DNA from: Lachnospiraceae bacterium
GTDB lineage: Bacteria; Bacillota; Clostridia; Lachnospirales; Lachnospiraceae
Length of the DNA stretch: 7,107 bases
NCBI GenBank assembly: GCA_021202715.1
Contig: JAJQCL010000197.1
Coordinates: 3,952 to 11,058 of the forward strand
Reading direction: 5' to 3'
Below are positions 6,179-7,107 of this stretch, one piece after another (within the stretch, counting starts at the first letter, position 1; the number at the start of each line of letters is the position of its first letter). A program made the translations under genes and the position numbers. The notes below the pieces were generated by a model, which was not told the origin of the DNA, made no database searches, and saw only the letters and a program-made list of their open reading frames with translations.

Positions 6179-6503
6179 GCAGACCGGGAGAGAGGAGTGC
6201 ACGCCGCACCCGGGCGTCCCGTAAGGCAAGGTCCCAGGCCTCGCCGGATTCTTCCAGGAGAGCGGCAAGGCGCTCAGAAAGAAGATCCAGACAGGCTTCC
6301 TCGGACATTTCCCCGGTCGCTTCCAGGCGAATCTTTTCCAACTGCTGCAGGACCTCCCCAATGATCGCTTCTTCCTCTTTCGGAGAGAGACCGCGGCAGG
6401 CGGGAGGAGTGAAAGTTTCAGATAAGGTTTGCTTTCTGTTTTCCCAATATTGATTTTTTTGCTCCGCCAGTTTCTGGCGGAGTTTTGTTATTTTTATTCT
6501 CAT
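6144..6503 (-). CDS. Hypothetical small helical protein, convergent with hisB
   Basis: I do not recognise this protein. The frame encodes 119 residues from ATG 6503 and is basic at the N-terminus (RIKITKLRQKLAEQKNQ), then acidic and helical: PKEEEAIIGEVLQQLEKIRL, then a SEEACLDLLSERLAALLEE segment and AWDLALRDARVRRALL. The hydrophobic spacing suggests amphipathic helices or a coiled coil, and no signal peptide or membrane segment is seen. The amino acid pattern looks coding up to about residue 35; upstream the frame stays open to 6866 but reads like non-coding AT-rich DNA. The start is uncertain: ATGs at 6503, 6521 and 6554 all lack a well-spaced ribosome site, so this may be a truncated C-terminal remnant. 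It overlaps the end of hisB by 35 bases tail to tail and contains a plus-strand terminator, which lowers confidence. Confidence 0.42.
   Translation of the reverse strand: MRIKITKLRQKLAEQKNQYWENRKQTLSETFTPPACRGLSPKEEEAIIGEVLQQLEKIRLEATGEMSEEACLDLLSERLAALLEESGEAWDLALRDARVRRALLSPGLPTASPSSRARR
6462..6500 (+). terminator. Rho-independent terminator, plus strand
   Basis: CTCCGCCAG (6462-6470) and CTGGCGGAG (6474-6482) form a perfect GC-rich 9-bp stem with a TTT loop, followed by TTTTGTTATTTTTATT. This is a textbook intrinsic terminator for plus-strand transcription. On the minus strand the stem would be followed by a run of A, so it does not end minus-strand transcripts. The nearest plus-strand gene upstream is hisB, 283 bases away. 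Confidence 0.8.
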
Positions 6504-6557
6504 AATTCTACGCTTTATCATTCCTGCCAGCCGGCACTTCGGAGATTGAAACATAGA

Positions 6558-6626
6558 CTCTCGCCAGGGGAGCGGCACAACCTTTCCCTGACAAAAGAAG
6601 AGATCCGGAAATTTCAATCCACGCTC
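6558..6626 (-). repeat. Possible relic of a type I-C CRISPR repeat-spacer-repeat unit
   Basis: Read on the minus strand, 6626-6611 gives GAGCGTGGATTGAAAT, which matches the 3' end typical of type I-C CRISPR repeats (GCGTGGATTGAAAT). Then come 32 bases (6610-6579), a length close to type I-C spacers, and then GTGCCGCTCCCC (6578-6567) followed by TGGCGAGAG, which resembles the 5' half of such repeats (GTCGCTCCCC...). The 5' half of the first repeat and the 3' half of the second are not recognisable, no third repeat exists and no cas gene is in view. It is at best a decayed remnant. Confidence 0.3.
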
Positions 6627-6812
6627 ATTGGAACATAAATCATACCCTTTCGTTGCCAGAATCATACAAATAGTATACTTGGCAGATACAAATATACCAT
6701 GCGTCGCGTAGCAAGGCAACGTGAAAAATGTGCTCGGCCAGAATAAGTTCAAAGCGGAATTTGCATTCGCAAATATCGTTTGAAGCATTCGAGCCCTTAT
6801 CATAAACAGCGT

Positions 6813-6842
6813 TTGACAAGGCATTTCGCCGGATGGTATGAT
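6813..6842 (+). promoter_or_regulatory. Sigma-A promoter with extended -10, for the AAA-ATPase gene
   Basis: TTGACA (6813-6818), an 18-bp spacer and TATGAT (6837-6842) give a near-consensus promoter. TG at 6834-6835 adds an extended -10 element. Transcription would start near 6849, about 70 bases before the ATG at 6919. This is the best promoter match in the window. Confidence 0.75.
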
Positions 6843-6918
6843 GTAAAAAGATATATGTATTATCACGTTGCGAATGGAAGTAAACGATTTATTACGCTGA
6901 GGCAGAAAGGCGACAGGT

Positions 6919-7107
6919 ATGGGTATTTATTTAAATCCCGGGAACGATGAATTCAGCGATATATTAAATGGCCAGTATGTTGATAAGACGAGACTGATTG
7001 AATTTGTCAATCAGACTCTTTACACGGCCGATAAACTGACCTGCGTCAGCCGTCCCCGGCGGTTTGGAAAATCATTTGCTGCAAAGATGTTGTGCGCGTA
7101 TTATGAC
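6919..7107 (+). CDS. AAA-ATPase-like protein (PF09820 type), N-terminal fragment
   Basis: The first 63 codons of a gene cut by the right edge. It starts MGIYLNPGNDEF, continues with YVDKTRLIEFVNQ at residues 20-32, and has the P-loop SRPRRFGKS at residues 44-52. This order (a short N-terminal segment, YVDKT, then a P-loop with the SRPRRFGKS form) is characteristic of the AAA-ATPase_like family PF09820, whose full members have about 500-600 residues and usually end in a PD-(D/E)XK nuclease-like domain. Their function is not established; they are expanded in gut Clostridia and Bacteroidetes and often lie in variable regions. ATG 6919 has AAAGG (6906-6910) eight bases upstream and follows a strong promoter. 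Whether the gene is intact cannot be seen. Confidence 0.88.
   Translation, partial: MGIYLNPGNDEFSDILNGQYVDKTRLIEFVNQTLYTADKLTCVSRPRRFGKSFAAKMLCAYYD

Larger units (their letters stand above)
6504..6918. other. AT-richer non-coding region before the AAA-ATPase gene
   Basis: No convincing gene is seen in these 415 bases. They hold the CRISPR-repeat-like relic (6558-6626), the 8-bp inverted pair GATTGAAA (6544-6551) and TTTCAATC (6612-6619), a small hairpin ATTTGC/GCAAAT (6759-6764 with 6769-6774), and the promoter at 6813-6842. The composition is more AT-rich than in the core genes to the left, which fits an accessory segment. Confidence 0.6.

Noticed and set aside
5477..6361. Minus-strand open frame of about 290 codons opposite hisB
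   Set aside because: Lies opposite all conserved hisB motifs and shows no family pattern; in the part beyond hisB the other minus frame looks more coding.
6429..6638. Plus-strand frame of 69 codons after hisB
   Set aside because: It translates through the terminator stem, has no ribosome site and no coherent protein pattern.
6653..6690. TTGCCA with TATACT (near 6675) as a promoter, and TGCCA/TGGCA flanking GTATAC as an operator
   Set aside because: Spacing of only 15 bp and no gene directly downstream; the inverted arms are just five bases long.
6504..6866. N-terminal extension of the minus-strand small gene to 240 residues
   Set aside because: The extra residues come from AT-rich DNA with a random-looking sequence, overlap the ATPase promoter region, and have no supporting ribosome site.

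Overview
The window looks like chromosomal DNA from a GC-rich Firmicute of class Clostridia, most likely a Lachnospiraceae-type gut anaerobe. The pointers are a YlmC/YmxH-family sporulation protein, a YqeG-type HAD phosphatase, clear AGGAG-type ribosome binding sites, a Gly-Ser/Thr-Ala-Glu lipoprotein linker, and an AAA-ATPase of the type expanded in gut Clostridia and Bacteroidetes. The assignment rests on gene content and style, not on a marker gene.

Layout. 1-824: C-terminal half of peptide chain release factor 3 (prfC), running in from the left. 825-1021: a structured intergenic stretch with two inverted repeats. 1022-2308: three same-strand housekeeping genes, namely a YlmC/YmxH PRC-barrel protein, nrdR (repressor of ribonucleotide reductase genes) and yqeG, the last two almost touching. 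2293-2484: a degenerate tandem repeat that includes the yqeG stop codon, then a putative promoter and a leader with competing hairpins. 2485-5465: a complete three-gene ABC importer of the TrpX/TrpY/TrpZ-like type (lipoprotein, permease, ATPase), with a short stop-codon repeat and a strong hairpin between the lipoprotein and permease genes. 5591-6178: hisB, imidazoleglycerol-phosphate dehydratase, with no other his gene in view. 6144-6503, minus strand: a small unrecognised helical protein whose 3' end overlaps hisB and whose 5' part contains a plus-strand terminator. 6504-6918: AT-richer non-coding DNA with a piece resembling a decayed type I-C CRISPR repeat-spacer-repeat unit and a near-consensus extended -10 promoter. 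6919-7107: start of a PF09820-type AAA-ATPase gene, cut by the window edge.

How the parts relate. prfC, ylmC/ymxH, nrdR and yqeG are core functions in translation termination, sporulation, dNTP control and HAD phosphatase chemistry. The ABC importer is an operon-like unit with its own promoter candidate; its family is linked to aromatic amino acid (tryptophan) or related small-molecule uptake, and the adjacent hisB hints at amino acid metabolism without proving the substrate. From about 6420 on, base composition and gene type change to accessory character. No complete new defence or mobile system is visible. The most unusual signals are the CRISPR-like relic, the convergent gene overlap with an embedded terminator, and the tandem duplications over two different stop codons.
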